Part shown: positions 32,745 to 40,579 of the stretch, piece after piece
How the letters are laid out: each line of letters starts with the position of its first letter
Position numbering within the stretch: position 1 is the first letter of the stretch
Assembly: GCA_002353295.1 (NCBI GenBank)
Contig: DEJG01000022.1
Span: 241,442 to 287,779, forward strand
DNA: 46,338 nt
Source of the DNA: Prevotella sp. UBA2754
GTDB lineage: Bacteria; Bacteroidota; Bacteroidia; Bacteroidales; Bacteroidaceae
Reading direction: 5' to 3'
Notes under the pieces: generated by a model
Told to the model about the DNA's origin: nothing
The model's input: the letters and a program-made list of their open reading frames with translations, nothing else
Databases searched by the model: none
Position numbers and translations under genes: made by a program

Positions 32745-34451
32745 TTATTTATTTATCTTCGCCCAGGTATCTTTCAAACCCACCGTTTTGTTAAAGACCA
32801 AATGGCTGTCAGTAGACGATTCATCAAGGGTGAAATAACCAATGCGCTGGAATTGTAGAAAATCACCAGGCTTCTTCTCTGCAAGGTATTGCTCTACAAA
32901 GCAGTTCTTCAGAACAATCAGTGAGGTGGGATTAAGCAGCTCGCGGAAATCACGTTCGTCAGCACCAGGATTTTCTACAGAGAACAATCGATCATATAGA
33001 CGAACCTCTGCAGGTAGACAATGGGCTGTACTTAACCAGTGGAGCGTTCCTTTTACTTTGCGGTCGGCACCAGCCATTCCACTCTTGCTGTCAGGATCAT
33101 ATTCTGCATAAATTTCCTCAATTTCACCGTCGGCATTTTTCTTACAGCCAGTACACATAATGATATATGCGTTTTTGAGGCGCACCTCTTTTCCTGGTGT
33201 CATGCGGAAGAATTTCTTAGGAGCATCTTCCATGAAGTCGTCGCGTTCAATCCACAGTTCACGGCTGAAGGTGATGGTATGTGTTCCATCTGCTTCGTTC
33301 TCTGGATTGTTAATAGCCGTCAACTCTTCGGTCTTGCCTTCTGGATAGTTTGTGATAATCAGTTTGACAGGATTCAGAACAGCCGAAACACGCCATGCCT
33401 TCTTGTTCAGATCGTCGCGAACGGCAGCTTCCAGTAATGCATAGTCATTGAGCGCGTCAAATTTGGTGTAGCCAATAGAATTGATGAAGTTGCGTATGCT
33501 TTGAGCTGAGTATCCGCGACGGCGCATACCGCAAACGGTTGGCATACGGGGGTCACTCCATCCGTCTACGAGTCCTTCGTCAACCAATGCTTTCAACTTG
33601 CGCTTCGACATAACAGTATAGGTGAGGTTCAGGCGATTGAACTCAATCTGGCGTGGACGGTAGGCTTCTTGTCCGTCCTTTTCCTGTAGGAAATCTACAA
33701 ACTTATCATAAAGTGGACGATGAGGTACAAACTCCAGCGTGCAGATAGAGTGGGTGACACCTTCAAAATAATCGCTCTGGCCATGGGCAAAGTCATACAT
33801 GGGGTAGCAGTGCCACTTGGTGCCTGTACGATGATGGGGAATCTGAATGATGCGATAGATAATAGGATCGCGGAAGTGCATATTGGGATTGGCCATATCG
33901 AGTTTTGCACGGAGAACCATTGATCCTTCTACGGCCTCGGGTGTATTCATCTGACGGAAAAGACGGAGATTTTCCTCAATAGGACGGTCGCGGAATGGGC
34001 TAGGGCGACCCGGTTGTGTGGGGGTGCCTTTCTGTTCCGCAATTTGTTCTGAAGTCTGCTCATCAACATAGGCGAGCCCTTTCTCAATAAGCCAGATGGC
34101 AAAGTCCCATAGTTTATCAAAATAGTCGGAGGCATAATAAACATTTTCCCAGTGGAAACCTAACCACTTGATGTCGTTCATAATGTTCTCCACATATTCT
34201 GTATTCTCTTTAGTGGGGTTAGTGTCATCGAAACGAAGATTACAGATACCTCCAAATTTTTCTGCTACACCAAAGTCCATACATATTGCTTTGGCGTGAC
34301 CAATGTGGATATATCCGTTAGGTTCTGGTGGAAAACGGGTCTGTATCCTTCCTCCATTTTTACCTTCGGCTAGATCGCCTTCCACTATTTGTTCTACAAA
34401 ACTGAGACTCTTCTTTTCTTCATTCTCAGTCATATTCTTTTCCATTTCCAT
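32745..34451 (-). CDS. glnS: Glutaminyl-tRNA synthetase
   Basis: 568-residue class I aminoacyl-tRNA synthetase that charges tRNA-Gln. RFPPEPNGYIHIGHAKAIC contains the HIGH motif at residues 49-52. VMSKRKL near residue 279 is the KMSKS equivalent. RFDDTNPTKE and the C-terminal anticodon-binding beta barrels (RMTPGKEVRLKNAYII, FQRIGYFTLD) are present. Length is usual for bacterial GlnRS. The start at 34451 has a second Met two codons later and a third at residue 7; the first is taken because the -7 box (34479-34486) leaves a leader of about 20 bases. Confidence 0.96.
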   Translation of the reverse strand: MEMEKNMTENEEKKSLSFVEQIVEGDLAEGKNGGRIQTRFPPEPNGYIHIGHAKAICMDFGVAEKFGGICNLRFDDTNPTKENTEYVENIMNDIKWLGFHWENVYYASDYFDKLWDFAIWLIEKGLAYVDEQTSEQIAEQKGTPTQPGRPSPFRDRPIEENLRLFRQMNTPEAVEGSMVLRAKLDMANPNMHFRDPIIYRIIQIPHHRTGTKWHCYPMYDFAHGQSDYFEGVTHSICTLEFVPHRPLYDKFVDFLQEKDGQEAYRPRQIEFNRLNLTYTVMSKRKLKALVDEGLVDGWSDPRMPTVCGMRRRGYSAQSIRNFINSIGYTKFDALNDYALLEAAVRDDLNKKAWRVSAVLNPVKLIITNYPEGKTEELTAINNPENEADGTHTITFSRELWIERDDFMEDAPKKFFRMTPGKEVRLKNAYIIMCTGCKKNADGEIEEIYAEYDPDSKSGMAGADRKVKGTLHWLSTAHCLPAEVRLYDRLFSVENPGADERDFRELLNPTSLIVLKNCFVEQYLAEKKPGDFLQFQRIGYFTLDESSTDSHLVFNKTVGLKDTWAKINK

Positions 34452-34478
34452 GATTTATTAAACGTTTAATTTTGTTTG

Positions 34479-34486
34479 CAAAGTTA
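34479..34486 (-). promoter_or_regulatory. -7 box of glnS operon
   Basis: The minus strand reads TAACTTTG, a full match to TAnnTTTG. No clear -33 TTTG is seen at 19-21 bases. Confidence 0.55.
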
Positions 34487-34568
34487 CACAGAATTCTTTA
34501 AATCTTGCTATTTCGAAGTGATTTTTTGTTGCTAGATACAAAAATATGTTATTTAACATAAGAAATAA

Positions 34569-34600
34569 TTTGCACGAATGTTAAAAAGGCCGTACCTTTG
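34569..34600 (+). promoter_or_regulatory. Promoter of the candidate small RNA
   Basis: TTTG at 34569-34572 and TACCTTTG at 34593-34600, spaced 20 bases: a full Bacteroidetes promoter match. No plausible protein-coding gene follows on this strand. Confidence 0.7.
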
Positions 34601-34606
34601 CCCTCG

Positions 34607-34690
34607 TTATCCTGAATACAATCTTTTTACCTTAAAAGGACTAATACCGAATAAATTGCCCCTCGCTGTGAAGCAAGGAGCATTTTTTTA
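34607..34690 (+). ncRNA. Candidate small RNA, about 84 nt
   Basis: A transcript from the promoter at 34569-34600 would start near 34607 and run into an intrinsic terminator (stem 34658-34667 with 34672-34681, then seven T). The body has the self-complementary CCTTAAAAGG. It contains no good open reading frame. It is convergent with mltG and ends at that gene's stop codon (34688), so a few bases are antisense to the mltG end. I do not recognise a known RNA family. Confidence 0.5.
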
Positions 34691-34693
34691 TTT
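34658..34693 (+). terminator. Intrinsic terminator of the small RNA
   Basis: GCCCCTCGCT pairs with AGCAAGGAGC (8 of 10 pairs) around a GTGA loop and is followed by ATTTTTTTATTT on the plus strand. Confidence 0.75.
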
Positions 34694-35713
34694 GATACCT
34701 TTCTCGTTGAGTGCTTTCGTATATTTTGCAGCGTTCTTTAAATGTTCAGAATATGTTTTGGCAAAATTATGGGTTCCAGAGAAATCTTCTTTGGCGCACA
34801 TATAGAGATACTCATGCTTTACATGATTTAATACAGCATCTATTCCCTTGATAGATGCTATCTTGATGGGGCCAGGAGGTAATCCCTCATGCGTATAGGT
34901 ATTATAGGGACTATCTACTTTGAGCAGTTTGTTGTATATGCGTTTTAATGTAAAATCTTTGAGGGCAAATTTGATGGTTGGGTCGGCCTGCAAAGGCATA
35001 TTCTTCCTAAGACGGTTGATATACATTCCTGCAATCATTGGCTTTTCATTGTTGTTGGCAGTCTCTTCGTCAATAATAGATGCAAGCGTGGTAATTTCGT
35101 TAGGGGTTAATTTGAGATTTGCAGCTTTGGCTTTTCGGTCTTCATTCCAGAATCGGTCATGCTCTTTTTGCATGCGTTTCAATAGTCCCTCTACGCTGAC
35201 ATTCCAATAAACATCATACGTATTTGGAATGAACATCGCGGCAATGGTGCAGGTGTCATAACCATATTTTATGCAGGTGTCCTGAGAATAAATTGCTGAG
35301 GCTATGGTTGCCGAATCCAACATCAGTTTTCGTCCCAAGATTGATGCCAGCCTGTCAATGGTTCTTACTTCTGGAATTGTGAGATGCATACTCTCTTGAA
35401 ATCCGTTTTTTAAATGTCTGTAGACAGTGATAGCTCCATCACCGGGCAGTATAGCGTATCGACCAGTCTTGACATTGTTACTATATCCGGCATGTCTCAA
35501 AAGTGTTTGTAGGCCTGCCATAGAGGTGGGAGATGCGATAGGCTTGATTTTGTTGATGACGCTATCCTGGGTGTCGTCAGCATCTATATATATATAATGT
35601 GGTTCATTTAAAGTGGATACTGAACGGAAAAAAAAGTAGAAGGGCAGTGCTATCACAAGGACGATTCCAATGACGGCAGGCACGAGATATTTATTAGAAT
35701 TTGCGATTTTCAT
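34688..35713 (-). CDS. mltG: Endolytic murein transglycosylase MltG
   Basis: 341 residues from the ATG at 35713. The frame is open further upstream to 35800, but that part crosses the mltG -7 box (35738-35745) and the 7-base repeats, so it is not coding. One membrane segment (about 10-28) is followed by the YceG/MltG domain. LASIIDEETANNNEKPMIAG contains the catalytic Glu region, and INRLRKNMPLQADPTIKFAL and the late YNTYTHEGLPPGPI are family signatures. MltG cuts nascent glycan strands in the periplasm and so limits chain length. Divergent from malQ. Confidence 0.93.
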   Translation of the reverse strand: MKIANSNKYLVPAVIGIVLVIALPFYFFFRSVSTLNEPHYIYIDADDTQDSVINKIKPIASPTSMAGLQTLLRHAGYSNNVKTGRYAILPGDGAITVYRHLKNGFQESMHLTIPEVRTIDRLASILGRKLMLDSATIASAIYSQDTCIKYGYDTCTIAAMFIPNTYDVYWNVSVEGLLKRMQKEHDRFWNEDRKAKAANLKLTPNEITTLASIIDEETANNNEKPMIAGMYINRLRKNMPLQADPTIKFALKDFTLKRIYNKLLKVDSPYNTYTHEGLPPGPIKIASIKGIDAVLNHVKHEYLYMCAKEDFSGTHNFAKTYSEHLKNAAKYTKALNEKGIK

Positions 35714-35737
35714 ATAGAAGTATTTCCTTTTTCGCTG

Positions 35738-35745
35738 CAAAGATA
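35738..35745 (-). promoter_or_regulatory. -7 box of mltG
   Basis: The minus strand reads TATCTTTG, 25 bases before the ATG at 35713. The expected -33 region falls inside the 7-base repeat array that separates it from the malQ promoter. Confidence 0.55.
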
Positions 35746-35751
35746 ATAAAA

Positions 35752-35786
35752 GTTTGGCGTTTAGAGTTGATAGTTTAGAGTTTTTT
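35752..35786 (+). repeat. 7-base repeat between mltG and malQ promoters
   Basis: Units in register: GTTTGGC, GTTTAGA, GTTGATA, GTTTAGA, GTTTTTT. The array fills the space between two divergent -7 boxes and covers where both -33 elements should be. Confidence 0.75.
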
Positions 35787-35789
35787 TTG

Positions 35790-35797
35790 TACCTTTG
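35790..35797 (+). promoter_or_regulatory. -7 box of malQ
   Basis: TACCTTTG, 27 bases before the malQ ATG. A GTTG inside the repeat array (35766-35769) lies 20 bases upstream and could act as the -33 element. Confidence 0.6.
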
Positions 35798-35823
35798 CAA
35801 AAACTTAAAAACTTAAAACATTC

Positions 35824-38478
35824 ATGAAGCTAAAATTCAGTATACGGTATCGTACTGCGTGGGGTGAAAGTCTGCACCTGATGATTGCCTATCATAGTCA
35901 GGACGGCACCGTAAAACGATATAACTTAATCATGCAAACAGGAGACGGTGATTTGTGGACGCTGGAGACAGCTGCACTTGAATCACGACAGCATCCTCTT
36001 TCACATATAGTATATCAGTATCAAGTGGAAAATGGTAGTGGAAAGGTCTTGCGCCGTGAATGGAACTTGGTACCACGCATCTATTACTTTGATACTTCTA
36101 AGGATTATATATTTCCAGATCAGTGGCATGATATACCATTGCAATCTCACCTCTATTCAAATGCCTATCTGACAGCTGTTCATGGCCGTCGCGATGAACA
36201 TGTTGAGCCGCTGCGCCTGCCTTTGTTCCGTCGTACCATCACGTTTCGTGTATCTGCCCCACAGTTGCAGCCAGGACAGTCGGTCGCTATTTGTGGCAGT
36301 CATCCGGCTATCGGCAGTTGGAATACGTCTCGCTATCTGCAGATGGAATATGCTGGTCAACACGAATGGATGCTGACGGTAAATGCGCTCGGCATGATAT
36401 TTCCATTAGAATATAAATATGTTGTCGTCGATAATGAAACCCATGCTTTTGTAGCTTGGGAGGAGGGCGAAAACCGTGTCGTGGAAGTTCAGCAGCCCAT
36501 AGCTAACAGTCAAGAGACAATAGCTGATGGGCAGGTGTTGGTACTCTACGGTGAGCAGTTGCGACTTCGTGAACATATATGGAGGGCAGCAGGCGTTTCC
36601 GTTCCTGTATTTTCGCTTCGCAGTGAGCATTCTTATGGCGTAGGTGACTTTGGAGATCTTCGTAGGTTTGTTGATTGGGCTGAAGCCGTAGGGATGAAGG
36701 TCATTCAGTTGTTGCCTGTCAACGATACAACGCAAAGTCATGACTGGCAGGATTCTTATCCATACAACATAGTAAGTGCTTTCGCTTTACATCCTCATTA
36801 TATAGATTTAGAAGCAGCAGGTGCACTGCGTTCCAAACAGAGAATGACGCAATTCCGTCGCCGTCAGCAGGAACTTAATACGTTGCCCTACAGCGACTAT
36901 GTGGCAGTTGATCGGGTGAAGAAGGAATACTTGGAACTGCTGTTTGGCGAAAAGCGCAAATCTTTGGCTGATTCAAAGGATTTTGCTGCTTTTATTACTC
37001 AAAATGAAACATGGCTAAAACCTTATGCCGACTATCGGAAAGAGGATTATGACTTCGTATGTTATGTGCAGTGGTTGTTGCACTGTCAGCTGAAGGAAGC
37101 GGCTGATTACGCCCGTTCTAAGGGGATTTTCCTGAAAGGTGATTTGCCTATCGGGGTCAGTCGTAATAGTGTTGAAACCAGTCAGCACCCGTCACTCTTC
37201 CATCTTGATTCTCAGACTGGTGCGCCCCCCGATGCTTTCACGTCTAAGGGACAGAATTGGGGATTCCCTACGTACAATTGGGAACAAAATGGTAAGACGA
37301 AGACCGATAAGCATGCACAATCCTTATCTTTAGTGGAATGGTTCCGCCAAAGGTTGAATCATCTGGAACAATATTTTGATGCTTTGCGCATTGACCATAT
37401 TCTGGGCTTCTTCCGTATTTGGGAGATTCCTGACGATGCCGTCTATGGCCTGTTAGGTCATTTTTCACCGGCATTGCCATTGACTGTTGACGAGATAGAG
37501 TATTTCGGACTGCAATTCCGCAAAGAACTCTTCACCCGCCCGTTCATCAACGACCGCCAGATTGACCGCCTGTTTGGCATTCATGCCAATTACGTTCGCG
37601 ACAACTTCTTGGTCAGTAAGGCTTATAATCTTTACGACCTGAAGGGCGAATACGATACGCAGTGCAAGGTGATGGAATTCTTTAGGAATCGTCGTGATGA
37701 GAGCAGTCTGTGGATTCGCGATGGTTTGCTGCAATTAATCAGCGATGTGCTTTTTGTGGAGGATCCGCGACAGCACGACATGTATCATCCCCGTATAGGT
37801 GTTTTGGGCGAACCTATCTATGAGGCACTCAGTGATGAAGACAAGGATGCTTTCTCGCGTCTCTACAATAATTATTTCTATCAGCGCCACTCCATTTATT
37901 GGGGACAGCAGGCTTTGCGACGCCTGCCTGCCATCTTGAAGAATTCGCGACTGCTCATCTGCGGCGAAGACTTGGGTATGCTTCCCGACTGTGTCGAACC
38001 GGTGCTCGACCAGTTGCGTATCCTCACGCTGGAAATCCAGCAAATGCCTAAACAACAAGGCTTTGAGTTTAGTCATCTGGAGGCTAACCCTTATCGCTCA
38101 GTTGCTACTATATCCACGCACGATATGTCGCCCCTACGGCTTTGGTGGCATGAGAATCCAGAGCGTCGGCAGCGTTATTATGTCACTATGTTGCAGAAGG
38201 AGGGACGTGCGCCGGAGCAGTTGCCTGCTCATTTGGCAGAGGAAATCATAGCCCGTCACCTTTATTCTCCCTCCATGCTCTGTATTCTACAGTTGCAGGA
38301 TTGGCTTGCAATGGACACGGAGTTACGCTCCAAGCACATCCGCGAAGAGCGCATCAACGTACCGAGCGACCCCTATAACCGCTGGCAGTACCGCATGCAT
38401 CTCACCATCGAACAACTCCTGGAGGCTGAGCGTTATAACAACAAATTGCTCACTATGATTCAGCGTAGCAAGCGGTAG
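35824..38478 (+). CDS. malQ: 4-alpha-glucanotransferase with N-terminal CBM20 domains
   Basis: 884 residues, GH77 amylomaltase that shuttles glucan segments between alpha-1,4-glucans and releases glucose. The N-terminus has two starch-binding CBM20-like domains (about 1-115 and 130-235; ICGSHPAIGSWNTSRYLQM is typical). The catalytic domain follows, with nucleophile D524 in ALRIDHILGFFRIWE, acid/base E715 in CGEDLGMLPDC, and D767 in STHDMSPLRLW. This layout matches the DPE2-like group common in Bacteroidales. The linker QQPIANSQETIADGQV between the CBM and catalytic parts is encoded by 7-base repeats (36499-36533). A hairpin terminator lies after the stop. Confidence 0.95.
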   Translation: MKLKFSIRYRTAWGESLHLMIAYHSQDGTVKRYNLIMQTGDGDLWTLETAALESRQHPLSHIVYQYQVENGSGKVLRREWNLVPRIYYFDTSKDYIFPDQWHDIPLQSHLYSNAYLTAVHGRRDEHVEPLRLPLFRRTITFRVSAPQLQPGQSVAICGSHPAIGSWNTSRYLQMEYAGQHEWMLTVNALGMIFPLEYKYVVVDNETHAFVAWEEGENRVVEVQQPIANSQETIADGQVLVLYGEQLRLREHIWRAAGVSVPVFSLRSEHSYGVGDFGDLRRFVDWAEAVGMKVIQLLPVNDTTQSHDWQDSYPYNIVSAFALHPHYIDLEAAGALRSKQRMTQFRRRQQELNTLPYSDYVAVDRVKKEYLELLFGEKRKSLADSKDFAAFITQNETWLKPYADYRKEDYDFVCYVQWLLHCQLKEAADYARSKGIFLKGDLPIGVSRNSVETSQHPSLFHLDSQTGAPPDAFTSKGQNWGFPTYNWEQNGKTKTDKHAQSLSLVEWFRQRLNHLEQYFDALRIDHILGFFRIWEIPDDAVYGLLGHFSPALPLTVDEIEYFGLQFRKELFTRPFINDRQIDRLFGIHANYVRDNFLVSKAYNLYDLKGEYDTQCKVMEFFRNRRDESSLWIRDGLLQLISDVLFVEDPRQHDMYHPRIGVLGEPIYEALSDEDKDAFSRLYNNYFYQRHSIYWGQQALRRLPAILKNSRLLICGEDLGMLPDCVEPVLDQLRILTLEIQQMPKQQGFEFSHLEANPYRSVATISTHDMSPLRLWWHENPERRQRYYVTMLQKEGRAPEQLPAHLAEEIIARHLYSPSMLCILQLQDWLAMDTELRSKHIREERINVPSDPYNRWQYRMHLTIEQLLEAERYNNKLLTMIQRSKR
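36499..36533 (+). repeat. Decayed 7-base repeat in the malQ linker
   Basis: Units in register: ATAGCTA, ACAGTCA, AGAGACA, ATAGCTG, ATGGGCA. They encode part of the linker between the starch-binding and catalytic domains. The units have diverged, so the repeat is weaker than those in the GT2 genes. Confidence 0.55.
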
Positions 38479-38557
38479 TGCTGCTATCAGAAAATCGTTC
38501 ATCATTAAAATAATAGCAAAAAACTTGTATTTCGCTCGATAATTTTGTATTTTTTTT

Positions 38558-38604
38558 CGAGTGCACTCTCTGTTTAGAGAGATGCCAGCTCGACTTTTTT
38601 CTCT
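38558..38604 (+). terminator. Hairpin terminator after malQ
   Basis: TCGAG (38558-38562) pairs with CTCGA (38589-38593), with an inner CTCTCT/AGAGAG stem. A T-rich stretch follows (CTTTTTTCTC) on the plus strand. The 3' end touches the stop of the convergent permease gene. Confidence 0.5.
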
Positions 38605-39820
38605 ATTCGTGTCGTATGGCTTCAATGGGGTCCATGTTGGCGGCTTTCTGAGCTGGGATGTAGCCGAAGAGGACGCCTATAAAGACGCATACTAAGAATG
38701 AAACATTGATGGACCACAGGGGGATGCTTGAAGGCATGCCAAAAGCTGAAAGTCCCATACTGGCACTGCAGCCTACAAGGATTCCAAGTAATCCTCCTGT
38801 CACACTAATCATCACTGATTCAATAAGGAACTGAAGGGAAATAACGGGTCCTGTGGCACCTACGGCCATTCGCAAACCTATCTCCTTCGTGCGCTCAGTG
38901 ACAGAAACAAGCATGATATTCATGATGCCGATACCTGCTACCAGCAGTGAGAAGGCTGCAGCTACGACGAGTATCAGGGTTACAGTGTCCATGGTGCTGG
39001 ACATGGTTTCCATCATTTCGGCTTGCGAACGTATCGTGAAATCATCGTCGGCATCCTCTTTCAGCTTGTGATTGGAACGTAGAAGAGCGGTGAGTTCCTC
39101 GATGGCGGCATCGGAGAGTTCTTCGGTGACAGCCGAACATACTATGCTTGAAAAGAATGTCTGAGCGGCAATGCGTTTCATGACGGTGGAGTAGGGAGCT
39201 ATCATGACGTTGTCCTGATCCATGCCCCATGAGTTGTACCCCTTCGATTTCAGCACGCCTATGATGCGCATGGGGATAGACTTGAAGCGAATGGTCTTGC
39301 CGATAGGGTCCTGACCCTCACCGAAAAGTTCGTCAACGATGGTCTTGCCTACCACCACAACTTTGGCGGCTTTCTTGATATCTTCTTCCGTAAAACATTC
39401 ACCGTCCTCAATCTCCCATTGCTTGATACTGAGGTAATCGGGCGATTCGCCATAGATGGTGGTGTTGGTGTTGTTGTTGCCGTAAATGACTTGGCCGGAA
39501 GAGGTTACTTCGGGCGAAACCTTGGTGACATATTTCTTTTCGCGAAGAATGCGCTCGTAGTCTGCCATTTTGAGTGTCTGCATGGCGGAAGGGTCCTGAC
39601 GCACGCCACCTCGCATATCGGCACCAGGACGAATGGTCAACAGGTTGGTGCCCATGGTGGAAAGTTCTTGGCGGATGCTTTCTTTTGAACCTTGTCCGAT
39701 GGACATCATGATAATGACAGCTGCCACACCGATGATAATGCCAAGCATGGAAAGGAAGGAGCGCATCTTGTTGTTGGCAACGGCCTTCAGACTTACTTTG
39801 AATAAATTCAGTATGTTCAT
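38603..39820 (-). CDS. MacB-type ABC transporter permease
   Basis: 405 residues. Membrane segment 1 (about 18-40, RSFLSMLGIIIGVAAVIIMM) is followed by a periplasmic MacB_PCD domain (about 45-240), and then an FtsX domain with three membrane segments (SLLVAGIGIMNIMLVSVTERTKEIGLRMAVGA is the hallmark). It ends PIEAIRHE. Unlike E. coli MacB, the ATPase is a separate protein (next gene upstream, 3-base gap). With the adaptor and TolC genes it forms a tripartite exporter for drugs, peptides or lipids. The substrate is not readable. Confidence 0.93.
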   Translation of the reverse strand: MNILNLFKVSLKAVANNKMRSFLSMLGIIIGVAAVIIMMSIGQGSKESIRQELSTMGTNLLTIRPGADMRGGVRQDPSAMQTLKMADYERILREKKYVTKVSPEVTSSGQVIYGNNNTNTTIYGESPDYLSIKQWEIEDGECFTEEDIKKAAKVVVVGKTIVDELFGEGQDPIGKTIRFKSIPMRIIGVLKSKGYNSWGMDQDNVMIAPYSTVMKRIAAQTFFSSIVCSAVTEELSDAAIEELTALLRSNHKLKEDADDDFTIRSQAEMMETMSSTMDTVTLILVVAAAFSLLVAGIGIMNIMLVSVTERTKEIGLRMAVGATGPVISLQFLIESVMISVTGGLLGILVGCSASMGLSAFGMPSSIPLWSINVSFLVCVFIGVLFGYIPAQKAANMDPIEAIRHE

Positions 39821-39823
39821 TGT

Positions 39824-40579
39824 TTAATCGTCTTGAGGTTTGGGCAGGGCAGCAAGAGCTTCAGCTGCCGATTTGATATTTGTATTGATGGTGTCTTCGC
39901 GAATTTTTCCGTCGCGCAGGTTGATGTTGCGACTGCTATATTCGGCAATCTCGGGGTTATGGGTTACGAAGATGATGGTATGCCCTTGGCGATAGAGTTC
40001 CTGAAAGAGTACCAGCATCTCAAACGAAGTGCGTGTGTCAAGGTTACCTGTTGCTTCATCAGCCAGCAGTACTGCTGGATCATTGACTAAAGCTCGGGCT
40101 ATTGCTACTCGTTGCATCTGTCCGCCTGACATCTGATTGGACTTGTGCATCAAACGGTCGCCAAGTCCTACGGCCTCCAAGGCTTTGATGGCAGCTGCAC
40201 GGCGTTGTTTGGCATCGTATTTGTTATTGTACATCAAAGGCAGTTCTACATTCTCAACAGCTGTTGTCTTAGCCAGTAGATTGTAGTTTTGGAAGACGAA
40301 GCCAATCTTCTGGTTGCGCAGGTGGGCTCGTTGGGTCTTTGACATGGTACGTACGGATATTCCGTCAAGGAAATATTCGCCACTCGTTGGGGTGTCAAGA
40401 CATCCGAGTTGGTTCAGCAGTGTTGATTTGCCTGAGCCGGAAGTGCCTTGAATCGTGACAAATTCTCCTTCGTAGATTTTGAAGGAGACACCACGCAAGG
40501 CTTTTACCGTCTCGCTTCCTACCTGGAAGTAGCGCTTCACGTTTTGTAATTCGATAACTACTTTTCTCTCTTCTTCCAT
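39824..40579 (-). CDS. MacB/LolD-type ABC transporter ATPase
   Basis: 251 residues. TIQGTSGSGKSTLLNQLGCL is Walker A, MSGGQMQRVAIARALVNDPAVLLADEATGNLD covers the signature and Walker B, and FVTHNPEIAEYSS has the switch His. The C-terminal extension is short. It is the cytoplasmic motor of the tripartite exporter, sandwiched between the permease and the adaptor gene, with which it overlaps by one base (40579). Confidence 0.95.
   Translation of the reverse strand: MEEERKVVIELQNVKRYFQVGSETVKALRGVSFKIYEGEFVTIQGTSGSGKSTLLNQLGCLDTPTSGEYFLDGISVRTMSKTQRAHLRNQKIGFVFQNYNLLAKTTAVENVELPLMYNNKYDAKQRRAAAIKALEAVGLGDRLMHKSNQMSGGQMQRVAIARALVNDPAVLLADEATGNLDTRTSFEMLVLFQELYRQGHTIIFVTHNPEIAEYSSRNINLRDGKIREDTINTNIKSAAEALAALPKPQDD

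Noticed and set aside
34578..34805. 75-codon plus-strand frame over the small RNA
   Set aside because: It starts inside the promoter and runs over mltG antisense; no family character. A non-coding RNA fits better.
34688..35800. Longer mltG frame starting at 35800
   Set aside because: The extension crosses a -7 box and the 7-base repeats. The ATG at 35713 starts a normal membrane anchor.
38541..38548. Plus-strand -7 box TAATTTTG after malQ
   Set aside because: No -33 element at proper spacing and no gene or RNA of clear form follows; the hairpin reads better as a terminator.
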